From: Streptomyces griseosporeus
GTDB taxonomy: Bacteria > Actinomycetota > Actinomycetes > Streptomycetales > Streptomycetaceae
Assembly (NCBI RefSeq): GCF_014656055.1
Contig: NZ_BNBR01000004.1
Span: forward strand, 759,081 to 823,080
Direction: 5' to 3'
Length of the DNA stretch: 64,000 nucleotides
The notes under the pieces: model-generated
Told to the model about the DNA's origin: nothing
Databases searched by the model: none
Seen by the model: the letters and a program-made list of their open reading frames with translations, nothing else
Made by a program: the position numbers and the translations under genes
In this document: piece after piece, positions 1 through 10,790 of the stretch
Layout of the letters: each line of letters begins with the position of its first letter
Position numbering within the stretch: position 1 is the stretch's first letter

Positions 1-594
1 CTGCGGCGCCGCCTCCCCGCGCAGCAGCCGCAGATGCCCCTCGAAGACCTCCGGGGAGCGCCACTCCACACCGCTCAGCTCGGTGACGGCGAAACTCTGG
101 TCCCCGGCCTTCCACTTGGCCGACGACGCGCCCGTCCAGAACCAGCGGAAGCGGACGGTCGTCCCGTCGAAGGACGCCTTCCCGTCGTACGCCTTGAACG
201 ACAGCGGCACCTCAGGCGCGTCCACCAGGAACCGCTCCGCCGGCCCGGGCTCGCTCAGCCGGGCGCGCAGCTCGTCGGCGTAGTACTCGGCGAGGGTCTC
301 CCGCTCGGCGGGCAGCACCAGCCGGTACGGATCGCAGGTCTCCTTCAGCTGCCCGTCGGCCGCCTCCATCAGCGGATCGGCGCCGGGCCGCGGACGGGCG
401 TGCAGCACGACGGTGCCGCGCTTGCCCGGAGTGAGGGTCACCGCCTCGAACGCGGTGAGCGGCACCCGCCGCTCACCGAGGGCCTGGAAGAGCTTAGGTG
501 TTCGAATCCCCCGTTCGTAGCGGATGAGCACGGAGTCGGACTCGAACTCCCAGGCGGCATGAAATCCGGCCAGTACGTCACCCATGCGGCTCAT
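1..594 (-). CDS. DUF4429 domain protein (3' end outside window)
   Basis: The gene runs off the left edge; 198 codons from the N-terminus are visible. It starts MSRMGDVLAGFHAAWEFESD, with a second in-frame ATG three codons later at 585 that could be the true start. The visible part has the pattern of the actinobacterial DUF4429 domain (IRYERGIRTPKLFQALGERR, then LTPGKRGTVVLHARPRPGAD). Such proteins often carry two of these domains, so a second one may lie beyond the edge. No catalytic motif, signal peptide or membrane segment is visible. Function is unknown; a PH-like, lipid- or protein-binding role is only a guess. Confidence 0.8.
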   Translation of the reverse strand, partial: MSRMGDVLAGFHAAWEFESDSVLIRYERGIRTPKLFQALGERRVPLTAFEAVTLTPGKRGTVVLHARPRPGADPLMEAADGQLKETCDPYRLVLPAERETLAEYYADELRARLSEPGPAERFLVDAPEVPLSFKAYDGKASFDGTTVRFRWFWTGASSAKWKAGDQSFAVTELSGVEWRSPEVFEGHLRLLRGEAAPQ

Positions 595-652
595 CGTATG
601 CGGCACGTGCTCCTCCGTCGCCACCCTGCGCAGACCGCAGTTCCTGCTGTCT

Positions 653-1870
653 CTACGCGCGTTCGGCCATCGAGCTGCCGGGCAGACCGGCCCGGCACCT
701 GTCATCGTTGTGGGCGCACTCCACCGCGTCGTATGCGCCGACCCCGATCTCCGCGAGGTTGCGCAGACTGTCCGTGCCCGGTTCGAAGTAGCCCGCGTGA
801 CCCCGGGCGTCCCGCGCCGATAGCACCCGGGCGCCGAACGCCGCCGACACCGGGTCCTCGCCGTGCCCCAGCCCGCCCAGCTCCAGATACGGCACGTCCT
901 GCACCCAGTCGGTGGCGTCCCGCATCGCCCACACCCGCGCGGTGGTGCCCAGCCGGGCGGCCCGGGCGACCCGCATGCCGGGGCTCGCCGCCACGGCTAT
1001 GTCGACGACCCGGCCGGGCATGCCTCGGGCCGCGACCCCGCACACCACCGAGCCGTAGCTGTGGCAGAACATCGACACCGGCGCCCGGCCCGGCAGCGCC
1101 CGCAGCAGGGCGTTCAGCCGTACGGCGCCGTCCTCCGCGCGCATCGCGGTCGCCGAGTCGATGCCGAGCCCGGCGGGGGAGGTGTAGTCGGCCCAGGCGA
1201 TCACCGCCGTACGCGTCGCCGGGCTCGCCGCCCGCTCGGCCGCGTACAGCGACTGGGCCATGCCCACCGGGGCCGCGTACCGGCGGGTGGTGCGCTGGAA
1301 GGTCAGCAGATCGGTGTCGACACCGGGGACGATCACCGAGACCCGCTCCGCCGCGCCCAGGTCGCCGAAGACCTCCGCGGCCCGGCCCGAGCCCTCCGGA
1401 TCGAAGGCGAGGATCTGGCGGCCGGCGGACATCATCGACTCGTAGCGGTGCATACGGCGGCCCGCCTCGCGCTGCCCGGCCGGGGAGAGCCGGGCGTCGT
1501 GCGTCCGCGCCCGCTCCACGTCCCGGGCCCGCCCGAGCGCGACCCGGTTGGCGCGGTAGCGCAGCTCGACCGGGGCGCCGTTCATGTTGCCGACCGCGAG
1601 CGGAAAGCGGCGGGCGAGTCCGGCGCGCTCCTCGGCGGTGAGCGAGGCGAAGAACCTGGCCAGGCGGCCGGGGGCCTCCTGCGGGTCCGGCAGTGGCCGC
1701 CCGTGGACGCTGCCGTGCTCCCACGCGGTGAGCGAGGCCTTCAGCGCGGGGGTCTCGCGGTGGTGGCGCAGCGCCGTCCACCCGGTGGTCGCCAGCATCA
1801 CGAACACCACGGCCAGCGCCAGCAGTGCGCGCCAGACGTTGAGACTCGGGGAGGTGTCGAAGGAAGTCAC
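653..1870 (-). CDS. DUF1023-type alpha/beta hydrolase, membrane-anchored
   Basis: 405 aa with a GTG start. Residues 10-30 form one hydrophobic helix (signal anchor). The C-terminal two thirds is an alpha/beta hydrolase of the DUF1023 family. The nucleophile elbow is CHSYGS, with Ser as predicted nucleophile, followed by a VVDIAVAASPGM strand and a late His (GHAGYFEPG) as candidate catalytic His. Substrate is unknown; family members are annotated as putative esterases or lipases, and the anchor suggests activity on the outer face of the membrane. No convincing Shine-Dalgarno precedes the GTG, so the start is less certain than the family call. Confidence 0.8.
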   Translation of the reverse strand: MTSFDTSPSLNVWRALLALAVVFVMLATTGWTALRHHRETPALKASLTAWEHGSVHGRPLPDPQEAPGRLARFFASLTAEERAGLARRFPLAVGNMNGAPVELRYRANRVALGRARDVERARTHDARLSPAGQREAGRRMHRYESMMSAGRQILAFDPEGSGRAAEVFGDLGAAERVSVIVPGVDTDLLTFQRTTRRYAAPVGMAQSLYAAERAASPATRTAVIAWADYTSPAGLGIDSATAMRAEDGAVRLNALLRALPGRAPVSMFCHSYGSVVCGVAARGMPGRVVDIAVAASPGMRVARAARLGTTARVWAMRDATDWVQDVPYLELGGLGHGEDPVSAAFGARVLSARDARGHAGYFEPGTDSLRNLAEIGVGAYDAVECAHNDDRCRAGLPGSSMAERA

Positions 1871-1986
1871 TGGAAGGACACACTAGGAGAACGAGAGGGT
1901 CTCGCGTTAACCGAGTGACGGGGATCACGTTTCGATCAGGGAAGAGTCCCCGCGGAGGTTCGTGCGGGGGCGGTACGGCGATGATC

Positions 1987-2613
1987 TCAGCGGGTCCGCC
2001 AGTCCTCCGCAAGGGCCGGTCCCACCTGATCGAGGTACCGGGCGGTCAGCTCGCGGATCGCCGCCACGCCCATGTCCTCACCCGTGCTCCACTGCCGTTC
2101 CGTCACCCGGATCACGCCCGCGAACACGGCCACCACCAGCCGGGGCCGCGGGTCGGTGCGCACGTCCACGCCCTCGCGCTCGGCGAGGATCCGCGCGATG
2201 CGCTCCTCCACCTCCATCGACCGCCGCAGATGCGCGGCGAGCAGCACCGGCGTCGACTCGATCAGCCGGTACATGCGCAGGTACAGCTCCACCGGCACGA
2301 CCGCCGAGACCGCCTCGCTCAGCCCGTCCCAGCCCTCGATCACCGCCTGCCGCAGCGCCTGCATCGGCGCCTCGTGCGGCGGGCGCGCCCGCACCGCCTC
2401 CACGAAGTGCGCCTCCGTCATCTCCTGGACGGCGAACGCGGCCTCCTCCTTGCTCGCGAAGTAGCGGAAGAACGTGCGCTGCGAGACGTCGACGGCCGCC
2501 GCGATGTCGTCCACGGTCGTCGCCTCGTACCCGCGGGTGGTGAACAGCTCCAGGGCCGCGCGCAGCAGCGCGTCCCGGGTGCGCTGCTTCTTGCGTTCAC
2601 GCAGTGTTTCCAT
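1987..2613 (-). CDS. TetR/AcrR family repressor
   Basis: 208 aa, normal for TetR. Residues 9-56 are the helix-turn-helix (RTRDALLRAALELFTTRGYE, then TTVDDIAAAVDVSQRTFFRY), followed by an all-helical ligand domain. It diverges from the MFS efflux gene at 2690 with only 76 bp between start codons, the classic layout of a local repressor and its pump. The ATG has no Shine-Dalgarno, so the mRNA may be leaderless. The inverted repeat at 2628-2640 lies just upstream of this start and is the probable autoregulatory operator. The ligand is not predictable. Confidence 0.9.
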   Translation of the reverse strand: METLRERKKQRTRDALLRAALELFTTRGYEATTVDDIAAAVDVSQRTFFRYFASKEEAAFAVQEMTEAHFVEAVRARPPHEAPMQALRQAVIEGWDGLSEAVSAVVPVELYLRMYRLIESTPVLLAAHLRRSMEVEERIARILAEREGVDVRTDPRPRLVVAVFAGVIRVTERQWSTGEDMGVAAIRELTARYLDQVGPALAEDWRTR

Positions 2614-2627
2614 ATGCGTCAGTATGC

Positions 2628-2640
2628 GTCAGTTACTGAC
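2628..2640. promoter_or_regulatory. Inverted repeat, probable TetR operator
   Basis: GTCAGT-T-ACTGAC is a perfect 6+1+6 inverted repeat in the 76 bp between the divergent TetR and MFS genes. An extra upstream half site (TGCGTCAGT) repeats twice. A weak minus-35 (TTGTCA, 2653-2658) for the MFS gene lies 12 bp further on, so a repressor bound here could block both promoters. Assignment to this TetR protein is inference from position. Confidence 0.6.
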
Positions 2641-2689
2641 TTGTGAATCTGTTTGTCAATTGTCAGTGGCTGTCACTAGCCTCGAACAC

Positions 2690-4309
2690 ATGACTAGTCA
2701 GACCACCGTCGACACCACGGGGCCGGGGGACAAGGCGTCATCAGCCCCGTCGGCTCCGCCGCAGGCCGCCGGGCTGCGCGGGCATCCCTGGTTCACCCTG
2801 ATAACCGTGGCCGTCGGCGTCATGATGGTGGCCCTCGACGGCACCATCGTGGCGATCGCCAACCCGGCCATCCAGAAGGACCTCGGCGCCACCTTCGCGC
2901 AGGTCCAGTGGATCACCAACGGCTACTTCCTCGCCCTCGCCGTCTCCCTGATCACCGCGGGCAAGCTCGGCGACCGCTTCGGCCACCGCCAGACCTTCCT
3001 GATCGGCGTCGTCGGCTTCGCCGCCTCCTCCGGCGCGATCGGCCTGTCCGACAGCATCGCCCTGGTCGTCACCTTCCGCGTCTTCCAGGGCCTGTTCGGC
3101 GCGCTGCTCATGCCGGCCGCGCTCGGCCTGCTGCGGGCCACCTTCCCGGCCGACAAGCTCAACATGGCCATCGGCATCTGGGGCATGGTCATCGGCGCCT
3201 CCACCGCGGGCGGCCCGATCCTCGGCGGTGTGCTCGTCGAGCGCGTCAGCTGGCAGTCGGTGTTCTTCATCAACGTGCCCGTCGGCGTCCTCGCCCTCGT
3301 CCTCGGCGTGTGGATCCTGCTGGACCACCGGGCCGAGAACGCGCCGCGCTCCTTCGACCTGCTCGGCATCGCGCTGCTCTCCGCCGCGATGTTCTGCCTG
3401 GTCTGGGCGCTCATCAAGGCCCCCGACTGGGGCTGGGGCGCGGGCCGCACCTGGCTGTTCGTCGTGGCGTCCGTGGTCGGCTTCGCCCTCTTCGCGTTCT
3501 GGGAGACGCGGGTCAAGGAACCGCTGATCCCGCTCGGCCTGTTCCGCTCGGTGCCGTTGTCCGCCGGTGTCGTGCTGATGGTGCTCATGGCGATCGCCTT
3601 CATGGGCGGCCTGTTCTTCGTCACCTTCTACCTGCAGAACGTGCACGGCATGGGTCCCATCGACGCCGGCCTGCACCTGCTCCCGCTCACCGGCATGATG
3701 ATCGTCGGCTCGCCGCTCGCGGGCGCGATGATCACCAAGCTCGGCCCGCGGGTGCCGTTGGCGGGCGGCATGGCCGCCACCGCGATCGCCATGTACGGCA
3801 TGTCCACCCTCGACACGGACACCGGCAGCGGTGTCATGTCGCTGTGGTTCGCGCTCCTCGGCCTCGGGCTCGCGCCCGTCATGGTCGGCGCGACCGAGGT
3901 CATCGTCGGCAACGCGCCCATGGAGCTGTCCGGTGTGGCCGGCGGCCTCCAGCAGGCCGCGATGCAGATCGGCGGCAGCCTCGGTACGGCCGTGCTGGGC
4001 GCCGTGATGGCCTCCAAGGTCGACAGCGACCTGCCCGGCAACTGGAAGGACGCAGGCCTGCCGGCGCTCACCCCGGACCAGCTCGACAAGGCCTCCGAGG
4101 CGGTCCAGGTCGGCGTGCCACCGGTCGCGCCGGGGACACCGGCCGAGGTCGCGGCGAAGATCGCGGGCGTCGCGCACGACACGTTCATTTCCGGCATGAG
4201 CCTCGCGTCGCTCGTCGCGGCGGGGGTCGCCGTGGTGGCGGTGCTGGTCGCCTTCCTGACGAAGCGTGGGGAGAACGCGGAGGCGGGCGCGGGAGCGGCG
4301 CACATCTGA
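2690..4309 (+). CDS. DHA2-type MFS drug/H+ antiporter (14 TM)
   Basis: 539 aa. Start chosen at the ATG at 2690 (MTSQTTVDTTGPG); upstream in-frame codons run back over the operator and the TetR coding region. It has the EmrB/QacA pattern: ALDGTIVAIANPAIQ in TM1 (motif D1), LGDRFGHRQ (motif A), and the QGLFGALLMPAALGLLRATF and GPILGGVLVE (motif C, antiporter) segments, with about 14 membrane helices. It probably exports a toxic compound or a natural product using the proton gradient. No Shine-Dalgarno is seen, so a leaderless transcript is possible. Regulated by the divergent TetR. Confidence 0.9.
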   Translation: MTSQTTVDTTGPGDKASSAPSAPPQAAGLRGHPWFTLITVAVGVMMVALDGTIVAIANPAIQKDLGATFAQVQWITNGYFLALAVSLITAGKLGDRFGHRQTFLIGVVGFAASSGAIGLSDSIALVVTFRVFQGLFGALLMPAALGLLRATFPADKLNMAIGIWGMVIGASTAGGPILGGVLVERVSWQSVFFINVPVGVLALVLGVWILLDHRAENAPRSFDLLGIALLSAAMFCLVWALIKAPDWGWGAGRTWLFVVASVVGFALFAFWETRVKEPLIPLGLFRSVPLSAGVVLMVLMAIAFMGGLFFVTFYLQNVHGMGPIDAGLHLLPLTGMMIVGSPLAGAMITKLGPRVPLAGGMAATAIAMYGMSTLDTDTGSGVMSLWFALLGLGLAPVMVGATEVIVGNAPMELSGVAGGLQQAAMQIGGSLGTAVLGAVMASKVDSDLPGNWKDAGLPALTPDQLDKASEAVQVGVPPVAPGTPAEVAAKIAGVAHDTFISGMSLASLVAAGVAVVAVLVAFLTKRGENAEAGAGAAHI

Positions 4310-4396
4310 CGCGCCGTCAAGGCAATTCCCCTATCAGGGTGAGAACGCTCAAGATTCCTCCCCTTCGGTGGGGCGGGCACGTCACAGTGGGTCAAG

Positions 4397-4445
4397 TCCT
4401 CCGGTACGGAATGTTCCTCGGGCACATTCCGTACGGCGGGGAGGA
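4397..4445 (+). terminator. Long inverted repeat after MFS gene
   Basis: The arms GTACGGAATGT (4404-4414) and ACATTCCGTAC (4424-4434) pair perfectly over 11 bp around a 9-nt loop. Outside them TCCTCC (4397-4402) can pair with GGAGGA (4440-4445). It lies 88 nt after the MFS stop and is most simply a terminator. A small CCCC/GGGG hairpin with a UUCG-like loop sits just before it, near 4363. Confidence 0.5.
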
Positions 4446-4561
4446 CGGCCCGGGCTGCGGCGCGCTGCCGGAGGGGGACAGCGCGCCGAGGTCCGTGGCA
4501 TACCTCGCGTGAGCCGGGTACCCGACTCCTTGAATCGACCCCGGGATTCAGGGAGTTGACG

Positions 4562-4867
4562 ATGGCGAGCTTTGGACACGGCACGCGCAGGAACCCCCGC
4601 TCACGTGGCCGGACGTGGTCACGGACCGGGCCGGATCGCGCGACGCTCGGCATCGTCGGTGTCATCTGCGCCGTCGCCGGCTTCTTCGCGCTGGGGATCA
4701 TCCTCGGGCCCGCGGCGATGGTCTGCGGCTGGCTCGCGATGAACCGCACCTGGTCGGGTTCACGGCCCTGGCAGGCCGTGGTCGCGCTGGTCCTGGGGGG
4801 CATCGACACGCTCCTGGCGGTCATCTGGCTGGCAGGGGCGGCGACGCCGGGCAACGGGTTGCTCTGA
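4562..4867 (+). CDS. Small two-helix membrane protein, DUF4190-like
   Basis: 101 aa. The ATG at 4562 is preferred over the TTG at 4556 because AGGGAG (4550-4555) gives a proper spacer. A basic N-terminus (RRNPRSRGR) is followed by two hydrophobic helices (LGIVGVICAVAGFFALGIIL and WQAVVALVLGGIDTLLAVIW) joined by a short polar turn. The pattern resembles the DUF4190 group of small actinobacterial membrane proteins. Function is unknown. A short intergenic motif follows the stop codon (see 4908). Confidence 0.75.
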   Translation: MASFGHGTRRNPRSRGRTWSRTGPDRATLGIVGVICAVAGFFALGIILGPAAMVCGWLAMNRTWSGSRPWQAVVALVLGGIDTLLAVIWLAGAATPGNGLL

Positions 4868-4907
4868 CCCGGGCGCGCGGCGCCTCTGCGGGCGCGCGGG
4901 AGCTGGT

Positions 4908-4927
4908 CGCGCAGTTCCCCGCGCCCC
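4908..4927 (-). repeat. Solo copy of short Streptomyces 3' intergenic motif
   Basis: CGCGCAGTTCCCCGCGCCCC on the plus strand is the exact complement of the motif that ends each of the three long repeats at 28.0, 34.2 and 41.7 kb. As in those cases it lies just downstream of a stop codon and reads in the same orientation relative to that gene. A 4-bp CGCG/CGCG stem is possible. I recall this motif as very common in Streptomyces intergenic DNA. Confidence 0.75.
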
Positions 4928-4929
4928 TG

Positions 4930-5001
4930 CTGCCTGTGTGCAGTGCGGCGCCTGTGTTCATCGGCTGCCTGTGTTCAGTGGCTGCCTGTGTTCAGTGAGG
5001 C
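4930..5001. repeat. Four imperfect tandem repeats of CTGCCTGTGTTCAGTGG
   Basis: Four 16-19 nt units of the form CTGCCTGTGTTCAGTGG follow one another. The last one runs into the 3' end of the potassium-channel gene and includes its stop codon. The units differ at a few positions. They may have arisen by slippage; no protein-coding role outside the channel tail is visible. Confidence 0.7.
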
Positions 5002-5765
5002 CCGTCCTCCACCGCCGCCGTCGGCACCGGCATCGTGCGGGACAGGGCCGCCACCTCCGCCCGCAGCGCCCGTACTTCCTCCGTCAGCGCGGCGATCGCC
5101 TCCGTCTGGCGCCGTTCCTCCACGTCGTCCTTCTCGAACCGCGCGATGAACCACGCCGCGATGTTCGCCGTGACGACACCCAGCAGCGCGATCCCCGCCA
5201 GCATCAGCCCCACCGCGAGCATCCGCCCCAGCCCGGTCGTCGGCGCGTGGTCCCCGTAGCCGACCGTGGTCATCGTCGTGAAGGACCACCACACGGCGTC
5301 ACCCAGCGTCCGGATGTTCCCGTTCGGCGAGTCCCGCTCCACCGACAGCACCGCGAGCGAGCCGAACATCAGCAAACCGACGACCGCGCCGGCGACGTAC
5401 GTCGTCAGGCGGATCTGCGACGCCATCCGGGCCCGCCGGCCCACCAGCATCAGCGTCGCCACCAGCCGCAGCAGCCGCAGCGGCTGGAGCAGGGGCAGGA
5501 CGACCGCCGGCAGGTCCAGCCAGTGAGTGCGGACGAACTCCCAGCGGCGGCGCGCCAGCGTCAGCCGGACGATGTAGTCCACGGCGAACGCCCCCCACAC
5601 CACCCACTCCACCACCGTGCAGGCGAGCGTCACCCGCCGCGACGCCGTGCTGTTCACGATCGGTACGGCGTACGCCACGGCGAACAGCACGGCCAGCACC
5701 AGCAGCGGCCGCTGGGTGCGCAACTCCCACCTGGCCTGCGCGGAAAGCTCCATGCCCTTACCCAT
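4992..5765 (-). CDS. Voltage-gated-like potassium channel
   Basis: 257 aa. The pore has the canonical selectivity filter TTVGYGD (about residues 166-172) preceded by the pore helix DAVWWSFTTM. N-terminal to it are about four hydrophobic segments and an Arg-rich stretch (LRLLRLVATLMLVGRRARM) resembling an S4 helix, so this is a six-TM voltage-gated type. The C-terminus is a coiled-coil-like region (EERRQTEAIAALTEEVRALR), probably tetramerising. The start was set at the ATG at 5765 (alternative 5753, better Shine-Dalgarno); longer versions would run through the aceE terminator hairpin at 5790-5815. Confidence 0.88.
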   Translation of the reverse strand: MGKGMELSAQARWELRTQRPLLVLAVLFAVAYAVPIVNSTASRRVTLACTVVEWVVWGAFAVDYIVRLTLARRRWEFVRTHWLDLPAVVLPLLQPLRLLRLVATLMLVGRRARMASQIRLTTYVAGAVVGLLMFGSLAVLSVERDSPNGNIRTLGDAVWWSFTTMTTVGYGDHAPTTGLGRMLAVGLMLAGIALLGVVTANIAAWFIARFEKDDVEERRQTEAIAALTEEVRALRAEVAALSRTMPVPTAAVEDGPH

Positions 5766-5789
5766 GCCCAAAGCGTAAAGAAGGGGTAA

Positions 5790-5815
5790 GGGCGGTGGGT
5801 CCGAGACCACCGCCC
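5790..5815 (-). terminator. Terminator of aceE
   Basis: GGGCGGTGG and CCACCGCCC form a perfect 9-bp stem around an 8-nt loop, 37 nt past the aceE stop codon and 25 nt before the channel start. It separates the two same-strand genes. Confidence 0.7.
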
Positions 5816-5852
5816 TCACCCCGGCGCACTGCGGCTCAGGCCGCGCGCGGCG

Positions 5853-8600
<2,748 letters not shown>

Positions 8601-8949
8601 GCTGGTCCTTACCTGTCGGAGGGCGGGTGTGCAAGGCGGGTGTCATGGTTGCGGAGCGGTTGGCCGCTGTTCCCCATCGTGTACCTCGGGGCGGCAAACG
8701 TCATCTCTACCGCCAGGTATCCACGGAAGGTTCCCTATCCCGCAAACGGGGCAGAAAGGTGTGGTGTATGTCACTTTGTCCCGGGGCGGCGTTGCTGGAG
8801 TTGCGGCGACACGGCCGGGATCGTCACCGTTTCGGCGGTCTGAACCGCCGGGTACTTGCGCGATCCGCCCCGCCCGTGTGGACTACGCCCAATGCTTCGC
8901 GCACGCGCGTGGCTGAGTTATTCCCAAAGACATGATCAGGAGGCAACCC
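8601..8949. other. Intergenic region between aceE and DUF3052 gene
   Basis: 349 bp without a credible gene, carrying the promoters of the divergent aceE and DUF3052 genes. Visible structure is a GGCGGT-CTGA-ACCGCC hairpin at 8834-8849 and an AT-richer stretch around 8750-8785 (GTGGTGTATGTCACTTTG) that could hold the aceE promoter or an operator. I cannot assign either with confidence. Confidence 0.5.
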
Positions 8950-9387
8950 GTGAGCGCGACCGCGGACCACGCGGAGGAGCGGACGAACCCTGCCGCCAGG
9001 CTGGGGTTCCAGCCCGGGCAGGTGGTCCAGGAGATCGGCTACGACGACGACGTCGATCAGGAGCTCCGCGAGGCCATCGAGGAAGCCATCGAGGGCGACC
9101 TCATGGACGAGGACTACGACGACGTGGCCGACGCCGTTGTGCTGTGGTTCCGTGACGACGACGGCGACCTGACGGATGCGCTGGTGGATGCCACCACGTA
9201 CATCGAAGAGGGCGGCGCGATCCTGCTCCTCACGCCGAAGACCGGCCGTGCGGGGTACGTGGAGCCGAGCGACATCTCGGAAGCCGCGACGACGGCGGGC
9301 CTGACGGCCTCCAAGAGCGTCAGCGTCGGCAAGGACTGGAGCGGCAGCCGCCTGGCGACGCCGAAGGCCGCCAAGGCCAAGCGGTGA
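8950..9387 (+). CDS. DUF3052 family protein
   Basis: 145 aa. The GTG at 8950 is chosen because a perfect AGGAGG (8938-8943) lies 6 nt before it; the ATG at 8932 would leave that site inside the gene. The acidic first half (GYDDDVDQELREAIEEAIEG, then DEDYDDVADAVVLWFRDDDG) is followed by a compact domain ending in a Lys-rich tail. The family is conserved in actinobacteria next to aceE and a peroxiredoxin. No catalytic motif is evident and the function is unknown. A 17-bp hairpin terminator follows. Confidence 0.85.
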   Translation: MSATADHAEERTNPAARLGFQPGQVVQEIGYDDDVDQELREAIEEAIEGDLMDEDYDDVADAVVLWFRDDDGDLTDALVDATTYIEEGGAILLLTPKTGRAGYVEPSDISEAATTAGLTASKSVSVGKDWSGSRLATPKAAKAKR

Positions 9388-9431
9388 CACCCCGCTAGCG
9401 GGACGTCACCACGGGGCACCGCCCCCGCACC

Positions 9432-9472
9432 CCCTGCGGACGGGCCGGCCACTGCCCGGCCCGTCCGCAGGG
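9432..9472 (+). terminator. Strong terminator after DUF3052 gene
   Basis: A perfect inverted repeat of 17 bp with a 7-nt loop; the core arms are CTGCGGACGGGCCGG (9434-9448) and its complement (9456-9470). It sits 45 nt after the DUF3052 stop and 70 nt before the peroxiredoxin gene. Confidence 0.85.
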
Positions 9473-9541
9473 CCTCGTCGCCCGCTGCGTAGGCTGTTCC
9501 CGGTTCTCACCCGAACAGCCCACGAAGGGACATCGACCCTC

Positions 9542-10000
9542 ATGGCCATCCAGGTCGGCGACAAGGCCCCCGACTTCGAACTCAAGGACAACCACGGCGC
9601 CACCGTGAAGCTGTCCGACTTCCGCGGCAGCAAGAACGTCGTCCTGCTCTTCTACCCCTTCGCCTTCACCGGCGTGTGCACCGGCGAGCTGTGCGAGGTC
9701 CGCGACAACCTCCCGAAGTTCTCCGACCGCGACACCCAGGTGCTCGCCGTCTCCAACGACTCCATCCACACCCTGCGCGTCTTCGCCGAGCAGGAGGGCC
9801 TGGAGTACCCGCTGCTCAGCGACTTCTGGCCGCACGGCGAGGTCTCCCGCGCCTACGGCGTCTTCGCCGAGGACAAGGGCTGCGCGGTCCGCGGCACCTT
9901 CGTCATCGACAAGGAGGGCGTCGTCCGCTGGACCGTCGTCAACGCGCTGCCCGACGCCCGCGACCTGAACGAGTACGTCAAGGCGCTCGACACCCTGTGA
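9542..10000 (+). CDS. AhpE-type peroxiredoxin
   Basis: 152 aa cytoplasmic thiol peroxidase that reduces peroxides or peroxynitrite. The active-site segment is PFAFTGVCTGELCEVRD; Cys46 is the predicted peroxidatic residue, with the Thr two positions before it and a conserved Arg later (AVRGTFVID). A second Cys lies at 51; the mycobacterial AhpE I recall is a 1-Cys enzyme, so this one may resolve differently. Thioredoxin-fold length is complete. It sits between the DUF3052 gene and the ter block, suggesting a shared oxidative or metal stress role, but it has its own promoter region after a strong terminator. Confidence 0.92.
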   Translation: MAIQVGDKAPDFELKDNHGATVKLSDFRGSKNVVLLFYPFAFTGVCTGELCEVRDNLPKFSDRDTQVLAVSNDSIHTLRVFAEQEGLEYPLLSDFWPHGEVSRAYGVFAEDKGCAVRGTFVIDKEGVVRWTVVNALPDARDLNEYVKALDTL

Positions 10001-10112
10001 TTGTCCGGCCCCAGGGCCTGCGGAGGGCGGGAACCCGTCACTAGGATCGATGCGTTGATCCGATGACACAGCACGACGGGGCTCCCCGCCCCCGGACACC
10101 AATGGAGGACTC

Positions 10113-10688
10113 GTGGGAGTCAGCCTCAGCAAGGGCGGCAACGTATCGCTGACGAAGGAGGCCCCGGGCCTGACCGCGGTCATCGTGGGTCTGGGCTGGG
10201 ACGTGCGGACCACCACCGGCACCGACTTCGACCTCGACGCCAGCGCACTGCTGCTGAACAACTCCGGCAAGGTCGCCAGCGACCAGCACTTCGTCTTCTT
10301 CAACAACCTCAAGAGCCCCGACGGCTCCGTCGAGCACACCGGTGACAACCTCACCGGTGAGGGCGAGGGCGACGACGAGCAGATCAAGGTCAACCTGGCG
10401 GGCGTCCCGGCCGACGTGGAGAAGATCGTCTTCCCGGTCTCGATCTACGACGCCGAGAACCGCCAGCAGTCCTTCGGCCAGGTGCGCAACGCGTTCATCC
10501 GCGTCGTCAACCAGGCCGGCGGCGCCGAGATCGCCCGTTACGACCTCAGCGAGGACGCCTCCACCGAGACCGCCATGGTCTTCGGCGAGCTGTACCGGCA
10601 CGGCGCGGAGTGGAAGTTCCGCGCCATCGGCCAGGGCTACGCCTCGGGCCTGCGCGGCATCGCGCAGGACTTCGGCGTGAACGTCTGA
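10113..10688 (+). CDS. terD: TerD family calcium-binding stress protein
   Basis: 191 aa. GTG start with GGAGGA in front. A single TerD domain: MGVSLSKGGNVSLTKEAPGL, then GLGWDVR, DFDLDASALLL, and the acidic GDNLTGEGEGDDE loop that contributes the Ca2+ sites in this family. The C-terminal YASGLRGIAQDFGVNV is typical. TerD proteins are cytosolic or membrane-associated Ca2+-binding proteins linked to tellurite, phage and envelope stress. The next gene is a close paralog. A 14-bp hairpin separates them. Confidence 0.93.
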   Translation: MGVSLSKGGNVSLTKEAPGLTAVIVGLGWDVRTTTGTDFDLDASALLLNNSGKVASDQHFVFFNNLKSPDGSVEHTGDNLTGEGEGDDEQIKVNLAGVPADVEKIVFPVSIYDAENRQQSFGQVRNAFIRVVNQAGGAEIARYDLSEDASTETAMVFGELYRHGAEWKFRAIGQGYASGLRGIAQDFGVNV

Positions 10689-10710
10689 GCCGTCCCGAAA
10701 GGGCCTCACC

Positions 10711-10745
10711 GTCCGGCGCCGCACGGTTTGCGTGCGGCGCCGGAC
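10711..10745 (+). terminator. Hairpin between the two terD genes
   Basis: GTCCGGCGCCGCAC and its complement pair perfectly over 14 bp around a 7-nt loop. It lies 22 nt after the first terD stop and 45 nt before the second terD start. It may stop or attenuate transcription, setting different levels for the two paralogs, or protect the 3' end of the first mRNA. Confidence 0.75.
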
Positions 10746-10790
10746 GTGCAGGACAAGCACAGGAACACCGTCTCGGGGAGGGACAGCAAC

